Shown here: piece after piece, positions 53,480 through 62,992 of the stretch
Layout of the letters: each line of letters starts with the position of its first letter
Numbering within the stretch: the first letter of the stretch is position 1
Assembly: GCA_029834535.1 (NCBI GenBank)
Contig: JAQMWT010000488.1
Coordinates: forward strand, 72,001-136,000
DNA from: Chrysophaeum taylorii
Lineage: Eukaryota > Sar > Pelagophyceae > Pelagomonadales > Pelagomonadaceae
DNA: 64,000 nt
Direction of reading: 5' to 3'
Notes under the pieces: model-generated
What the model was told of the DNA's origin: nothing
Seen by the model: the letters and a program-made list of their open reading frames with translations, nothing else
Database searches by the model: none
Made by a program: the position numbers and the translations under genes

Positions 53480-55003
53480 ATGGGAAAGGAGAAGAAGCGA
53501 TTGCTCGAGGAGCTCGCGAACTGGATCTTCAATAACATAATCGGATGCCTCGCGGGGCTGATGTGGTGCTACATTGTTGTCGTCCAGTTCGACCCCAACC
53601 TTGAGTGTCCGCGGGAGGGGTGCTGGCGGGTGGTATGGGCGCTGTGGGCCTGGTCTTTTGTTGGTGTGATCGCGCTGCCCTGGCTGAGCCTGGTGGCGAT
53701 GCGGACGCTCCGGAAGGAGCCGGCCAAGGGACGGTGGGCCTCCCTCGAGGACGAAACCCTCGCGAACGCGCGGGAGCTGATGGCGAGGGCGATGGGGACC
53801 GCGTGGAGCGTCGGGTTATATTCGGCCGTTTCGGCTTCGGCCAAGCAGTTCGAGTACGACGCGCTGTCGGGGGGATTCCTGGCGCGCTGCGACACCCAGG
53901 GGATTGGGTGCGCGCTGAAAGGTGTCCTCGCCCTCACGGCGCTCGCGGCGTTGGTGGCCGCCGCGGCGACCGCGAGCGCGGTGTTCGCGATGGGCTGCGC
54001 GTCGAGGGTCCTCGCTCGCGGGAATCAGCCCCCTCTCGTGGTCGAGATGATGCTGATGATCCGCTCAAACCTCTACTACACCGTCGCCTACTCGTGGACG
54101 ACGACGCTGGGGTTGCTTTGGTTCGCGCCCTACGAGCTCGGCCCGGTCGCGGACAACGCGCTCACGCCGCGTTCAACCTGGAACGAGTCGGTCCGCGGGG
54201 CTTTCGCGGGCATGCGCGCCGCCACGCTCGTGGCCCTCTTCACGCACCTCGCGCTCACGGACGGCTGCGTGCGCGACCCCCCGGCCGACGACGACGTCGA
54301 GAGCACCGCGGCCGCGCCGTGGACGACGTGCGCCCGACTCCTCGCCTTCAAGGCCTGCGCCGTGACCGTCGCGATCGCCGGAAACGACGCGGCCCAGGGC
54401 GTCCTCGCCAACTTCCAGAGCTCGCGTCGCCTCAACGCAGGATTCGACTTCACGTTGACCGTCTCGGGCTTCGCGTACGCCGCCGTCCTGCTCGTCGCGG
54501 GAGCGCTCTGCTTCTGCTTCGCATCGCCCTATCGACGAGCCCGACGCCTCGAGACCCAGCCCCTCTTCTTCCAGCAAGAACCCAAGGGTCCGCGCTTCGC
54601 CAGGCTCGTCTACACGTGGCTCGTCATTTTCGCCACGTGGTCTCCGTGGAAGCGGCTTATCATCGCCATCTACGCGGCCCTAGGACGCGCCGTCGGCCCC
54701 GTCGTCCTGCTCCCCTTCCAGATCGCCCTCGCCGTCGCCTTCTCCCTCGCGCTTGCCTTTACGCAGGTTCTCATCACCAAAAGTCTCGAGCTCTGTTGCG
54801 GAGGCAGCGGCGCCTTCGACGACGCCGACGACGACGACGACGATCTCCTCCTCTCCGAGCGCGCGCACTTCGCCGCCGCGGTCCCCCTCCGCACGCCGGG
54901 CGCCGGCGCCGCCGACTCCGCGGACCCCGCCTCCGACGCCCTCGACGCCGAAAACCCTTTCCTCGACAACAACCCCCACCACGTCAGAGAGACCTCGTTC
55001 TAA
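53480..55003 (+). CDS. Multi-pass membrane protein, family not recognised
   Basis: 507 residues, start ATG at 53480 (MGKEKKRLLEELANW). About nine to ten hydrophobic segments, for example IIGCLAGLMWCYIVVVQ (residues 20-36), VVWALWAWSFVGVIALPWL, ALTALAALVAAAATASAVFA, GFAYAAVLLVAGALCFCF and VVLLPFQIALAVAFSLALAF. A short loop PPLVVEMMLMIRSNLYYTV lies in the middle. The C-terminus is hydrophilic, with poly-Asp near residue 450 and NPFLDNNPHH at the end, which resembles an NPF endocytic motif. The layout is loosely like choline-transporter-like (SLC44) proteins, but I cannot confirm that. Very GC-rich; no intron. Confidence 0.7.
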   Translation: MGKEKKRLLEELANWIFNNIIGCLAGLMWCYIVVVQFDPNLECPREGCWRVVWALWAWSFVGVIALPWLSLVAMRTLRKEPAKGRWASLEDETLANARELMARAMGTAWSVGLYSAVSASAKQFEYDALSGGFLARCDTQGIGCALKGVLALTALAALVAAAATASAVFAMGCASRVLARGNQPPLVVEMMLMIRSNLYYTVAYSWTTTLGLLWFAPYELGPVADNALTPRSTWNESVRGAFAGMRAATLVALFTHLALTDGCVRDPPADDDVESTAAAPWTTCARLLAFKACAVTVAIAGNDAAQGVLANFQSSRRLNAGFDFTLTVSGFAYAAVLLVAGALCFCFASPYRRARRLETQPLFFQQEPKGPRFARLVYTWLVIFATWSPWKRLIIAIYAALGRAVGPVVLLPFQIALAVAFSLALAFTQVLITKSLELCCGGSGAFDDADDDDDDLLLSERAHFAAAVPLRTPGAGAADSADPASDALDAENPFLDNNPHHVRETSF

Positions 55004-55101
55004 TTTTACACAAACAAAAAAAAAGGGTTGAGATCACATATGGGAGGGGGATGCTTCTTCTTCTACATCTCGTGTGTGTGATTTACGACGACCTTCTTCA
55101 A

Positions 55102-55473
55102 TTACGACCTTACCCTGATCGCCGACTGCGGTTGCGATGGAGGACGGTGCCTCATGGATCCTGAGTCTTGCGAGGGCATCCGCCCTCCCGGCGTAGGTTG
55201 GCACCTATTCGCCTCCCGGGCGGGCCCGTTGGCAGCCGGAACGTTCGCATTGGGACGGGGTATGGCCGGGGGGCGAAGACGGAAGGTTATCGACGAGTTG
55301 GTTGTCAGTCATATCGCGGTCTCCTCGTCGCATGGCGACAAAAAGCTTGATGGTCACTCTCCGCCGACCGACCTTTCGGCGCTCCTCGTCTACAGGCCCG
55401 TGATTCCGGACTGGCTCCTGTCGGTCCGGCCTGGCTCCCATGCTCGGGAGAGGTCTGAAGTTAACTTAGTTAG
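55102..55473 (+). mobile_element. SINE-like element, copy 5
   Basis: 372 nt, outside the Copia element, flanked by the perfect 9-bp duplication cttcttcaa (55,093-55,101 and 55,474-55,482). Same family as copies 2-4, ending ttaacttagttag. It carries a 3-nt insertion (aaa) near 55,341 relative to the other copies. It lies between the membrane-protein gene and the protease gene. Confidence 0.88.
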
Positions 55474-55661
55474 CTTCTTCAAGTGGAAATCAATTTCTGC
55501 GGCAAAACAAATTGTTTTGTTGGCGAATCAAATTGATTGGCCCGCCTACAACAGTAGACACATATTCTTGAGTGAGTGAGTGAGTGATTGATTGGCCCCA
55601 CAAACAAACAAACAAACAAACAAACAAACAAACAAAAACAAGTTCGTCGTCGCACTTGAAG

Positions 55662-56651
55662 ATGTTCAAGGTGGTCGCCGCCGCTGTCGCGTTCGTCGTC
55701 GTCGTCGTCGTCGACGGCAAGTCGGAGGAGGCGTACAAGCTCGGGTTCGAGGCGTGGATGGCAAAGTTCGAGATGAAGTTCCACACGGCGGCGGAGTTCC
55801 GCAACCGTTTCGAGATTTGGAAGCGCGCCGACGATCTGATTCGCGCTCACAACCAGGAACCCTCGTCGTTCAAGCTCGGGCACAACCAGTTCTCGCACCT
55901 CACGCACGAAGAGTTCCTCCGCGACCGGCAGCTCGCGAACTTCACCGCTAATAATAAGCCTTTGAAGCCGATGTCGCATCTCGTGCACGACGAGACGCCG
56001 ATGGCCGACTCTGTCGACTGGGTGTCCGAGGGCGCTGTGACCGCCGTCAAGGACCAGGGCTCGTGCGGCGGGTGCTGGGCGTTCTCGACGACGGGCGCGA
56101 TCGAGGGCGCGTACTACATCAAGTACGGCGAGCTGAAATCGTATTCGGAGCAGCAACTCATATCTTGCGACACCAAAGACTCGGGCTGCAACGGAGGCGA
56201 TATGGACTACGCCTTTTCGTGGACCAGGTCCAACGGCGGCCTCTGCACCGAGGACGACTACCCCTACTCGACCGCCACTTACAACGGCGTCACCGGCACC
56301 TGCAAGACGACGTGCTCGGTCGTTTCCGAATCTGCTCCCGTCACCTACACCGACGTCCGGTCGACCGAGTCTGCCCTCATGTCGGCGATCGAGCAGCAGC
56401 CGGTCTCGGTGGCGATAGAGGCCGACCAGTATGCTTTCCAGTACTACTCCTCGGGCGTCCTCACGGGCGCGTGCGGGACCAACCTCGACCACGGCGTCTT
56501 GGCCGTTGGCTACGGCACCTACGACGGCACCGACTACTGGAAGGTCAAGAACTCCTGGGCGGCCACCTGGGGCATGGACGGCTACGTCCTCATCGAGCGC
56601 GGCGACGACAAGTGCGGCATCCTTATGGACGCCTCCTACCCCACTCTCTAG
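55662..56651 (+). CDS. Papain-family (C1A, cathepsin L-like) cysteine protease
   Basis: 329 residues, start ATG at 55662, just after a (caaa)n repeat in the leader. A signal peptide (MFKVVAAAVAFVVVVVVDG) is followed by an I29 inhibitor propeptide with an ERFNIN-like pattern (FRNRFEIWKRADDLIRAHN, then HNQFSHLTHEEF). The mature enzyme starts near DSVDWVSEGAVTAVKDQG. The catalytic Cys is in GSCGGCWAFS, His in LDHGVLAVGYG and Asn in VKNSWAATWG; the oxyanion Gln is in KDQG. Cys pairs (SCDTKDSGCNGGDMDYAF) match the family disulfides. It acts in the lysosome/vacuole or is secreted. Complete and intron-free. Confidence 0.95.
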   Translation: MFKVVAAAVAFVVVVVVDGKSEEAYKLGFEAWMAKFEMKFHTAAEFRNRFEIWKRADDLIRAHNQEPSSFKLGHNQFSHLTHEEFLRDRQLANFTANNKPLKPMSHLVHDETPMADSVDWVSEGAVTAVKDQGSCGGCWAFSTTGAIEGAYYIKYGELKSYSEQQLISCDTKDSGCNGGDMDYAFSWTRSNGGLCTEDDYPYSTATYNGVTGTCKTTCSVVSESAPVTYTDVRSTESALMSAIEQQPVSVAIEADQYAFQYYSSGVLTGACGTNLDHGVLAVGYGTYDGTDYWKVKNSWAATWGMDGYVLIERGDDKCGILMDASYPTL

Positions 56652-56747
56652 TCTGCCTTCCTTCTCGAGGAATACAATACAATACTCGCGGAACAAGAAA
56701 GGAAAGGCCCGTAAGCAATGATGTATAATAATAATAATAACAAATTC

Positions 56748-57830
56748 CTACTTATTATTATTATTGTTCGTCGTGCCGCTGGAGGAAGCAACAGGAGCTT
56801 TCTCGAGCTCGTAGTCGCGGGGAAGCTCGTCCTTGAACGGATAGTCGGGGTGGTGGGAAACTTCGCGCCACAAAAGGTGGCGCCAGCCGTAGTTAATGGC
56901 GTCAAAGGCACGCATGTCGTCGGGCTCGAGCTCCCAATCAAAAATATCGAAGTTCGAGCGGACTCTCGCGGGGTTAGCCGACTTGGAAACGAAGGCAATC
57001 CCCCTCTGCAGCTGCCACCGGAGGATGATTTGGGCGGCGTCCTTTTCGTACTTCTCCGCGAGCTTCAAGACCAAGGGATCCCTCAGCGGTATGGTGCCCG
57101 ACGGCGACATCTCGACAGCGAGGTTAGTGTCGCCCGAACCGAGCGGCGAAAACGCTTGAAAAACAATACCCCGCGTGCGACAGAAGTCGATGAGGTCCTT
57201 TTGCTGGAGGTAGGGATGGCATTCGCACTGGAGCACGGAAACCGGGTGTCGGCAAATTCCGAGAATTTCGGAGACCTGAGCCTTGTTGAAGTTCGAAAGG
57301 CCTATAGTCTTCGCGAGTCCTTCGTCTACCAAATCTTCCATAGCTTTCCACGTATCCACAAAATGCGACTCGTTGTCGCTGCAGAAGTATCCATCCTCGT
57401 CCAACGGAAACATCGAGTTCGCGGCCGCGGGCGCCGGGTAGGCCCCGTTGATGCGCGTGCTCGCGCGGCCCGCCGAAGGAGCCGCTTGCGCCCAATGGAT
57501 GACGTAGCTGTCGAGGTAGTCCAGTTTCAGATCCTTGAGGGTTTGCTCGATGTCCACCCGGACGTGCTCTGGTCTGTGGTTCGTGTTCCACAGTTTGGCC
57601 TGGACGAAGAGCTCAGACCTTGGGACATCACAGAGCGCCTCGCCAACTTCAACCTCGTTGTTGTAGTCGTTGGCAGCGTCGATCAACCGATACCCTGCCT
57701 CGAGCCCGGCGCGCACGGCGGCACACGTCACACCGGGCGGGCTCTTCCAGGTCCCCAGACCAACCATCGGCATCGACACGCCGCCCCCGGCGAGCACAGA
57801 CCGTGTTGGAGGAAGAGGAGGACCAACCAT
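56748..57830 (-). CDS. Aldo/keto reductase
   Basis: 360 residues, start ATG at 57830. It reduces aldehydes or ketones with NAD(P)H through a TIM-barrel fold. The AKR signature is clear: MPMVGLGTWKSPPG, then GYRLIDAANDYNNEVEVGEAL with catalytic Asp and Tyr, QAKLWNTNH with the Lys, and SYVIHWAQ with the His. Later come TIGLSNFNKAQVSEIL, QCECHPYLQQKDLIDFC and a C-terminal FVSKSANPARVRSNFDIFD for cofactor binding. An insertion of about 20 residues after VIHWAQ lengthens one barrel loop. It is divergent from the villin-headpiece gene, with only 17 nt between the start codons. The poly-Asn C-terminus comes from an (aat)n microsatellite. Confidence 0.92.
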   Translation of the reverse strand: MVGPPLPPTRSVLAGGGVSMPMVGLGTWKSPPGVTCAAVRAGLEAGYRLIDAANDYNNEVEVGEALCDVPRSELFVQAKLWNTNHRPEHVRVDIEQTLKDLKLDYLDSYVIHWAQAAPSAGRASTRINGAYPAPAAANSMFPLDEDGYFCSDNESHFVDTWKAMEDLVDEGLAKTIGLSNFNKAQVSEILGICRHPVSVLQCECHPYLQQKDLIDFCRTRGIVFQAFSPLGSGDTNLAVEMSPSGTIPLRDPLVLKLAEKYEKDAAQIILRWQLQRGIAFVSKSANPARVRSNFDIFDWELEPDDMRAFDAINYGWRHLLWREVSHHPDYPFKDELPRDYELEKAPVASSSGTTNNNNNK

Positions 57831-57847
57831 TTTAAAGGGTAAGCGTC

Positions 57848-58366
57848 ATGCCGGAGATACAAGCGGCGGCGGCGGTCGTGGAGATCCGCAACCTTTTCGC
57901 GCGGCTCGAGAGTGCGGAGGAGAAGACGCTTCGACGGCTCGGTGGAAAGCAGCAGGCCCTCGACGTGCTGCGGCGGCTGCACAAGGTCGAGGGCATTCTC
58001 CGCGAACAACGCCTTCTTCTTCTTCTTCTTCAAGTGGACGACGACGACAACAAGGAAGTGGTTCCGCCACCGCCGCCCGTGTGCATCGAGACGCCCGTCG
58101 AGGAAGTCCGCAAGAAGGTGCTCACTACCTACACCCCACCCGCCGCCGCCGCCGCCTCCGCCGAAACGGAAGAGAATTTAAAGGTGTACCCGTATGCCGT
58201 GCTCAAGACCGGCGCGACATATCCCGCCGAGATCGACGTGACGCGGCGCGAGGAGTACCTGTCGTCGTCCGAGTTCGAGAAGGTGCTGGGAGTCGCCAAG
58301 GCGCGGTTCTCGCAGCTGCCCAAGTGGAAGCGCGACGGAATCAAGAAGGCGGCGGGCCTGTTTTAG
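57848..58366 (+). CDS. Villin headpiece-domain protein
   Basis: 172 residues, start ATG at 57848. The last 60 residues form a villin headpiece: VYPYAVLKTGATYPAEIDVT, RREEYLSSSEFEKVLGV, and the end LPKWKRDGIKKAAGLF with the conserved PxWK and C-terminal LF. Headpieces bind F-actin. The N-terminal half is a coiled-coil-like segment (RRLGGKQQALDVLRRLHKVE) with a Leu run and an acidic loop, then a Pro/Ala linker. No gelsolin domains precede it, so this is a small stand-alone headpiece protein, probably an actin-associated adaptor. Its start is only 17 nt from the divergent aldo/keto reductase start. Confidence 0.85.
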   Translation: MPEIQAAAAVVEIRNLFARLESAEEKTLRRLGGKQQALDVLRRLHKVEGILREQRLLLLLLQVDDDDNKEVVPPPPPVCIETPVEEVRKKVLTTYTPPAAAAASAETEENLKVYPYAVLKTGATYPAEIDVTRREEYLSSSEFEKVLGVAKARFSQLPKWKRDGIKKAAGLF

Positions 58367-58391
58367 CTAAGCTGGCGGGCGGTGAGATTTG

Positions 58392-58958
58392 TTAAGACAT
58401 CGCGAAGGAGTTGTCTTGGGCCTCTTGGGATACTTTGGCGAGGATGTACTTGTATATGTTCGGAAAGTCGGGTCCGAGGTGGCGCATCTCGAGCTTGGCA
58501 CCGTCCTTGAGCTCGACGACCATGTCGCCGACGTCGCCCCCCGACCGGAAGACGTACTTGAGGCCGACGATATCGGGATAGATGATTTCAGTCAGGTCGT
58601 TCCCACCGATTCCGCTCTGGACAGAGATCCTTCGACTCGTGATCTTGTACCTCACCCACACCTGGCGGGCGACGGCCGCCATGAAGGGGATGATTCCGAT
58701 GACGGTGAGAATCGCAAAGGTCGGGAGCACGAGCTCGGTCCAGGAGGGGGGTCCTTCGAAGAACAACGTCTCCGCCTCGAGGGTCTCCTTGAGAGCCGGC
58801 ACCACAGGAGGTTCGTCGTCGCCGCCGGCGTCGTCGTCAAGCTTGGAGAGCTCGTCGAGGAGCCGTCCGCGCGCCATCATGAGGGGTCGGTGCCGCACGG
58901 GCACCCCCAGGGGGGCGACCAAGGCGCGGCAACCCACAACGAGCGCCAGCGCAATCAT
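58392..58958 (-). CDS. Plastid-targeted membrane protein with bacterial PH (bPH2/DUF304-like) domain
   Basis: 188 residues from the ATG at 58958. The N-terminus MIALALVVGCRALVAPLG is a signal peptide with an ALVAP-type plastid cleavage motif. A hydrophobic segment (LVLPTFAILTVIGIIPFMAA) precedes a domain beginning VRYKITSRRISVQSGIGGND and continuing EIIYPDIVGLKYVFR, MVVELKDG and DFPNIYKYI. This matches the bacterial PH-like domain found in plastid proteins of plants and algae. The function is unknown; a thylakoid or envelope location is inferred. It is convergent with the villin-headpiece gene, stops 25 nt apart. Confidence 0.8.
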   Translation of the reverse strand: MIALALVVGCRALVAPLGVPVRHRPLMMARGRLLDELSKLDDDAGGDDEPPVVPALKETLEAETLFFEGPPSWTELVLPTFAILTVIGIIPFMAAVARQVWVRYKITSRRISVQSGIGGNDLTEIIYPDIVGLKYVFRSGGDVGDMVVELKDGAKLEMRHLGPDFPNIYKYILAKVSQEAQDNSFAMS

Positions 58959-59043
58959 GGCTGCTGACTGACGCTTGATCAAGTAGGGTAAGGCGTCTCG
59001 AGTGAGAAGACTCTTGACGTACTACTTGAAGAATAATGAACAG

Positions 59044-59799
59044 ATGCGTCGGCCCTTCTTCTTCATATACTCGTTGATGACGAAAACGCGCTCGTTGACG
59101 ACTAGAAGGTCCGTCGAAGGAAAGCGCGTCGTCGAGTCTTTGCGGGCCAAGGGAAACTCATCGATCGCAGCGCATTCTCACGGATTTTTCCGTGCGGGGC
59201 CGGGGGGCTACGGCGACGGTGATCAATTCCTTGGCCTCCGTGTCCCCGTGATCCGCGAAGAGGTGAAAAGAACCAAGCTCTCGATCCCGCTCGCCGTCGA
59301 GCTCCTCCAGTCACCGTACCACGAAGTTCGAATGTTCGCGGTAGTAGCTATGGTCGAGCTGTACCCGAAACAGAAGGACGAAGTCTACGAAGCTTACGTG
59401 GCAAATCGTCACCGGGTCAACAACTGGGACCTCGTCGACGTCTCGGCACCCCACATCCTCGGGGCCCACTTGATGACGAGGCCCCGCGATGTGCTGGACG
59501 AGTTCGCAGCCGCCGAATCGCCGTGGGACCGTCGAATGGCCGTCGTCGCGACCTTCGCTTTTATTCGCGAGAATCAATTCGACGACACGCTGCGTCTCGC
59601 CACGACGCTTTTGGACGACCCCCACGACCTCATCCACAAGGCTGTGGGCTGGATGCTCCGGGAGGTAGGGAAGCGCGACGCAGACGCGCACCGCGATTTT
59701 CTCGACAAACGCGCGACGGTCATGCCGCGAACGATGCTGCGCTACGCGATCGAAAAACTCCCCAAAGCCGCGCGCCAGGCCTACCTCAGGGGCAAGTGA
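59044..59799 (+). CDS. DNA alkylation repair protein, AlkD-type HEAT-like
   Basis: 251 residues from the ATG at 59044; a later ATG at 59077 is also possible. AlkD-family glycosylases remove N3- and N7-alkyl purines using a HEAT-like solenoid. Characteristic stretches are present in order: FFRAGPGGYGDGDQFLGLRV, LLQSPYHEVRMFAV, NNWDLVDVSAPHILG, SPWDRRMAVVATFAFIREN, DPHDLIHKAVGWMLREVGKR and MPRTMLRYAIEKLP. The WDLVD Asp and the Trp/Arg residues of the active cleft are kept. Eukaryotic copies are scattered and close to bacterial ones, so ancient bacterial transfer is plausible. Stop is 15 nt from the convergent sulfotransferase stop, separated by a T-run. Confidence 0.92.
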   Translation: MRRPFFFIYSLMTKTRSLTTRRSVEGKRVVESLRAKGNSSIAAHSHGFFRAGPGGYGDGDQFLGLRVPVIREEVKRTKLSIPLAVELLQSPYHEVRMFAVVAMVELYPKQKDEVYEAYVANRHRVNNWDLVDVSAPHILGAHLMTRPRDVLDEFAAAESPWDRRMAVVATFAFIRENQFDDTLRLATTLLDDPHDLIHKAVGWMLREVGKRDADAHRDFLDKRATVMPRTMLRYAIEKLPKAARQAYLRGK

Positions 59800-59814
59800 T
59801 TTTTTTTTTTTTTT

Positions 59815-60808
59815 TTAATGCGCTACCTTCTCCTCCTCCTCGTCGTCCTCCTCCTCGGTGATGAGGTCGTGGAGGACCACCTGCTTCCAGAAGTGGGCCT
59901 CGGCGGCGAGGTAGAGGTCGCGTTCGAGCGGGTAGCCCGGGTACGCTTTGAGGATGCGCTGGGCTTCGTAGGAAATGCAGCCGGCGAGGCGTTCTTTGGC
60001 GTTGGTCGCGTGCAGACTGGAGCTCGGGATATGGTGGTACGTGTACAACGCGCCCTTGAACCACCGCGGAAAGACCTTTTCGAAGAGCTTGAGCGTGTAG
60101 TCGACGTGCTCGATGACACCCACTGCCGCGTACCCGTGGTAGAGCCGCGACTTGGCAACTTGAAGCGTGCACTCGTCGTCGCGGACCTCGGCGTTCGTGC
60201 AGAAAAAGTGACTCTGCGTCTGCGACCGCGAGTTCGATTTTTTGGTGCAGTTGTTTTGATCTCGCAGCACGATACAGTCCGTGAAGTCCATGTGAGCGCA
60301 CCCGCAAAGCGGGTCGCGCTCGCGTTCGGCCAGAGCTTCGACCCCCTTGCTGCCCCTCGCTTCGCTGACGCCGTAATAAAACGCAGACTGCGCTTTGGCG
60401 AGCGGTTCCCGGACGACGGTGAAGCTCAACACGTTTTGTTGTACCTTGTAGAAAAACTGGTGGTTGAGGAACACGCCCCCAAACTCCAACGTTCTGATCT
60501 TCTCCTCGAGCGCGTCGTCGTCTGGAAAGTAGTCCGCGTCGATCCAATACGAGAAATTATTCTGGACAGCGAGGTACCGCACGAGCGCGCACATCGACGA
60601 GGACCCGGCCTTCGGCACGCGGTTGTACATCAGATATGGCGAATCGGTCACCGACGTAAGCACCTGCTAGGGTCTGTTTACAGACGGGTTTCTGTCTCAC
60701 CGCCGGGCTGTGGTATCGTCTCGTCACCGCCAGCTCGGGGATCATCGCATCATCACACGCAACATGCTGAGCCACCATCGCCATCCATCTTACCAAACGA
60801 CGACTCAT
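59815..60808 (-). CDS. Carbohydrate 2-O-sulfotransferase-like protein
   Basis: Two exons: 60,808-60,701 and 60,663-59,815, with a 37-nt intron (GTGAGA donor, tagcag acceptor), phase 0. The large exon starts VLTSVTDSPYLMYNRVPKAG, where NRVPKAGSSSM is the PAPS 5'-phosphosulfate binding loop. LSFTVVREPLAKAQSAFYY is the 3'-phosphate binding motif; both match heparan sulfate/uronyl 2-O-sulfotransferases. A Cys-rich middle (CGCAHMDFTDC) and GVIEHVDYTLKLFEKVFPRW are also typical. Exon 1 (MSRRLVRWMAMVAQ) is weakly hydrophobic and its start is uncertain. It probably sulfates a secreted polysaccharide in the Golgi, as many algae do; substrate unknown. Confidence 0.8.
60661..60765. repeat. 5' exon/intron repeat, copy 1
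   Basis: About 100 nt covering the end of exon 1, the intron and the acceptor of the sulfotransferase gene. It matches 62,993-63,100 almost fully in the exon (…ccgccgggctgtggtatcg…) and at both intron ends, while the intron interior differs. Confidence 0.8.
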
Positions 60809-62060
60809 TGTGCGATTGATCGATTGAGGCAACTAAATGCTGTACACACCTTTCGCAGACCGTTGAACGATCGACTTCCCTACAATTGTACTACTACTAC
60901 TACTACTACTATAGTACTTTTGTAATCTTCGGAAAAAATCTCAAAGCTTCGTTCTTCGAATTTTGAGAAAAAAAAAAAAAAAAAAAAACTGCTTGACTTT
61001 GACCGTTTTATTGCCCCCCACTTGCTCCCGCACGCCTCTTACCAGTCGTCGACCTTTAATAATAACCCTCCACTCGACTCCACGTTTGCTGTGTCTTATT
61101 ATACTTGCGAGGATCGGATCGCATCGGATCGGATCGGATTGGATTGAATCGGATCGGATTGGATCGGATTGGATCGGATTGGATCCTCATGCGAAGTATC
61201 GAGATTTTTTTCAGAACCTTCATAATAGTGTTGGTCTCGTTGTTGATTGTAATCAAGGAAACGTGCCTAACTAACATAACATAGAGGCCAGCCCGATGCA
61301 TGGGGCGTAGGCTTATCCCACAGCGCTATGTCTCGCGGGATCAGAGCCACTGCGGGGGGACGGCGACTTTTTTTTTTTTGGCGCCAGTTGGACATCACAG
61401 TTTTGAGCGAACCAGGTCTTCGTCAGTATGTTGAATTCGCAGACTGCCTTGTTGAGTGAGACCACGGCCGTACGTGAACTGTGGAACCCGCGAGGAGGTG
61501 AGCATTTTCCGAGAGCGTGGCGATTCCAGGGCATGCGAGCAACGTATTCTGCCCTGGGCGAGAGATGAGGATGTGACAGATAGTATCCAGGCCGAGGCGC
61601 TGGAGGAGGGTTGACGTTTTGATGTGATGTTGCAAGGTCTGGCGCCGACGCGTAACGCGGCACATCGCGCGTGCGCGCGAAAGCACCGTATGCGATTATA
61701 GATAGGCAGGCATCAAGATTCCGCACCGTCAAGGAGGACGAGACCGACGTAGACAATTCGGCGCTTGGCTCGAACAGAGACTCAGATTTCGAAGGGAAAA
61801 CTAAACGACACTACAGAAACTGCCGCCTTCTTCAGACGAGAGTCAAACAAGTCCTAGGAGTCAGCACAGTCTTCAGGTATTTGAAATTCGCAACCGTGAC
61901 GGCCGCCACCTACGTCCAAGTCGGAGAGGTCGGCACCATCGTAGAGTGCCTGGCTCGGCAACCAACAGTATCTCGGACTCTTTTCATTTCAACCCTGCTT
62001 GGCGGTCACCCGCGTGGACTTTCATTCCCCCATCTTTTGCAAAGTGCCGGCCACGAGTCT
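60809..62060. other. Gene-free stretch with simple repeats
   Basis: Contains (tac)n at 60,888-60,912, an A20 run at 60,965-60,987 and a tandem repeat of ggatcggatt-type units at 61,112-61,185. Frames at 61.3-62.2 kb look partly protein-like on the minus strand but match nothing I recognise; they may be downstream remains of the LINE relic. Confidence 0.45.
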
Positions 62061-62520
62061 CCTCATTCACAATACAACGATCGGGAAACGGAAACGCCGC
62101 ATCATTGCCATACGCTGACTCTTCTTATTCGAGTGCGACGTATCCTCGGTGTTGTCAACGCGATTTGTGTTGCGACGAACGACGAGCGAGTACATCGAAT
62201 TGCTTCGGCTTGAAAACGCGTGCTGGTTCCCGACCTTCGCGTCGTCGCACCAAGAAGAAGGTCGCAATGTATAGAGAACGAAAATAATCAAACCTAGGAC
62301 ATCACCCCGCTGAACGCCGATGATTGAGTCGATCGAGGCGGCAGCGCTGGAGACGGAGAACTGCACTCGTATTATGTAAAACGCCGTGTTGAGGTATACG
62401 AGTTTCGCTGGAATGCCGAACGTCTAGGGAACGTGCACGTCGTGGGAAATCCACGCACGCGAGGAGGAAGTAAATTCGAGGAGAAGTCTTCGACATTATT
62501 ATCAATTTTGTGCGCAGGAC
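62060..62520 (-). pseudogene. LINE-type reverse transcriptase relic
   Basis: On the minus strand IIGVQRGDVLGLIIFVLY (about 62,327-62,274) matches the non-LTR RT motif G-V-x-Q-G-D-x-L-G-P-x-L-F-x-L-Y. It is preceded by a FSVSSAAASIDS-like segment and followed by a CDDA string that may be a degraded YADD. Flanking frames shift and contain stops. Only a fragment is recognisable. Confidence 0.4.
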
Positions 62521-62992
62521 ATCGAAAACAACGAATGCGGCGTGTGTGACCTTGATTATCCCGAATCTTCGGGTTTTTTTTTGAAGCGTAGAATCGGGAT
62601 GGTTGTCTGTTCCCTCGTTGTCGACGCGCAGCGGTACTGGAGGCACGTCGTGACAGGTGGTGGCGTAGAAAAACACAAGTACGGCACAGCCTGCATCAAA
62701 GAATGATGCCTCACCGGCTGTTGAGGCAGCGGCAATGATTGAGCAAACAAAAAAGATTTGGCTGTTATGGTAAATTGTTAAATGGCCACGAGACTAAGCA
62801 ACCGGAAACAAACTCGACGCAATAGTGTTGTTCACTTTTCGTGTTCACCTCGTGCGTCTGCGACGTTTGTATCATTGAAAGAGGGCGAGGGCGGCGAAGC
62901 GGACGGATGAAAACACAAGGCAGGACGGCAGCAGCACGAAGCCAAGGAAACGAACCGAGTGAAGAAGAGGCGAGGACAGCAAAGAAGAAAGC

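Noticed and set aside
53605-55164. 519-residue plus-strand Arg-rich frame
   Set aside because: Shadow in another frame of the GC-rich membrane-protein gene.
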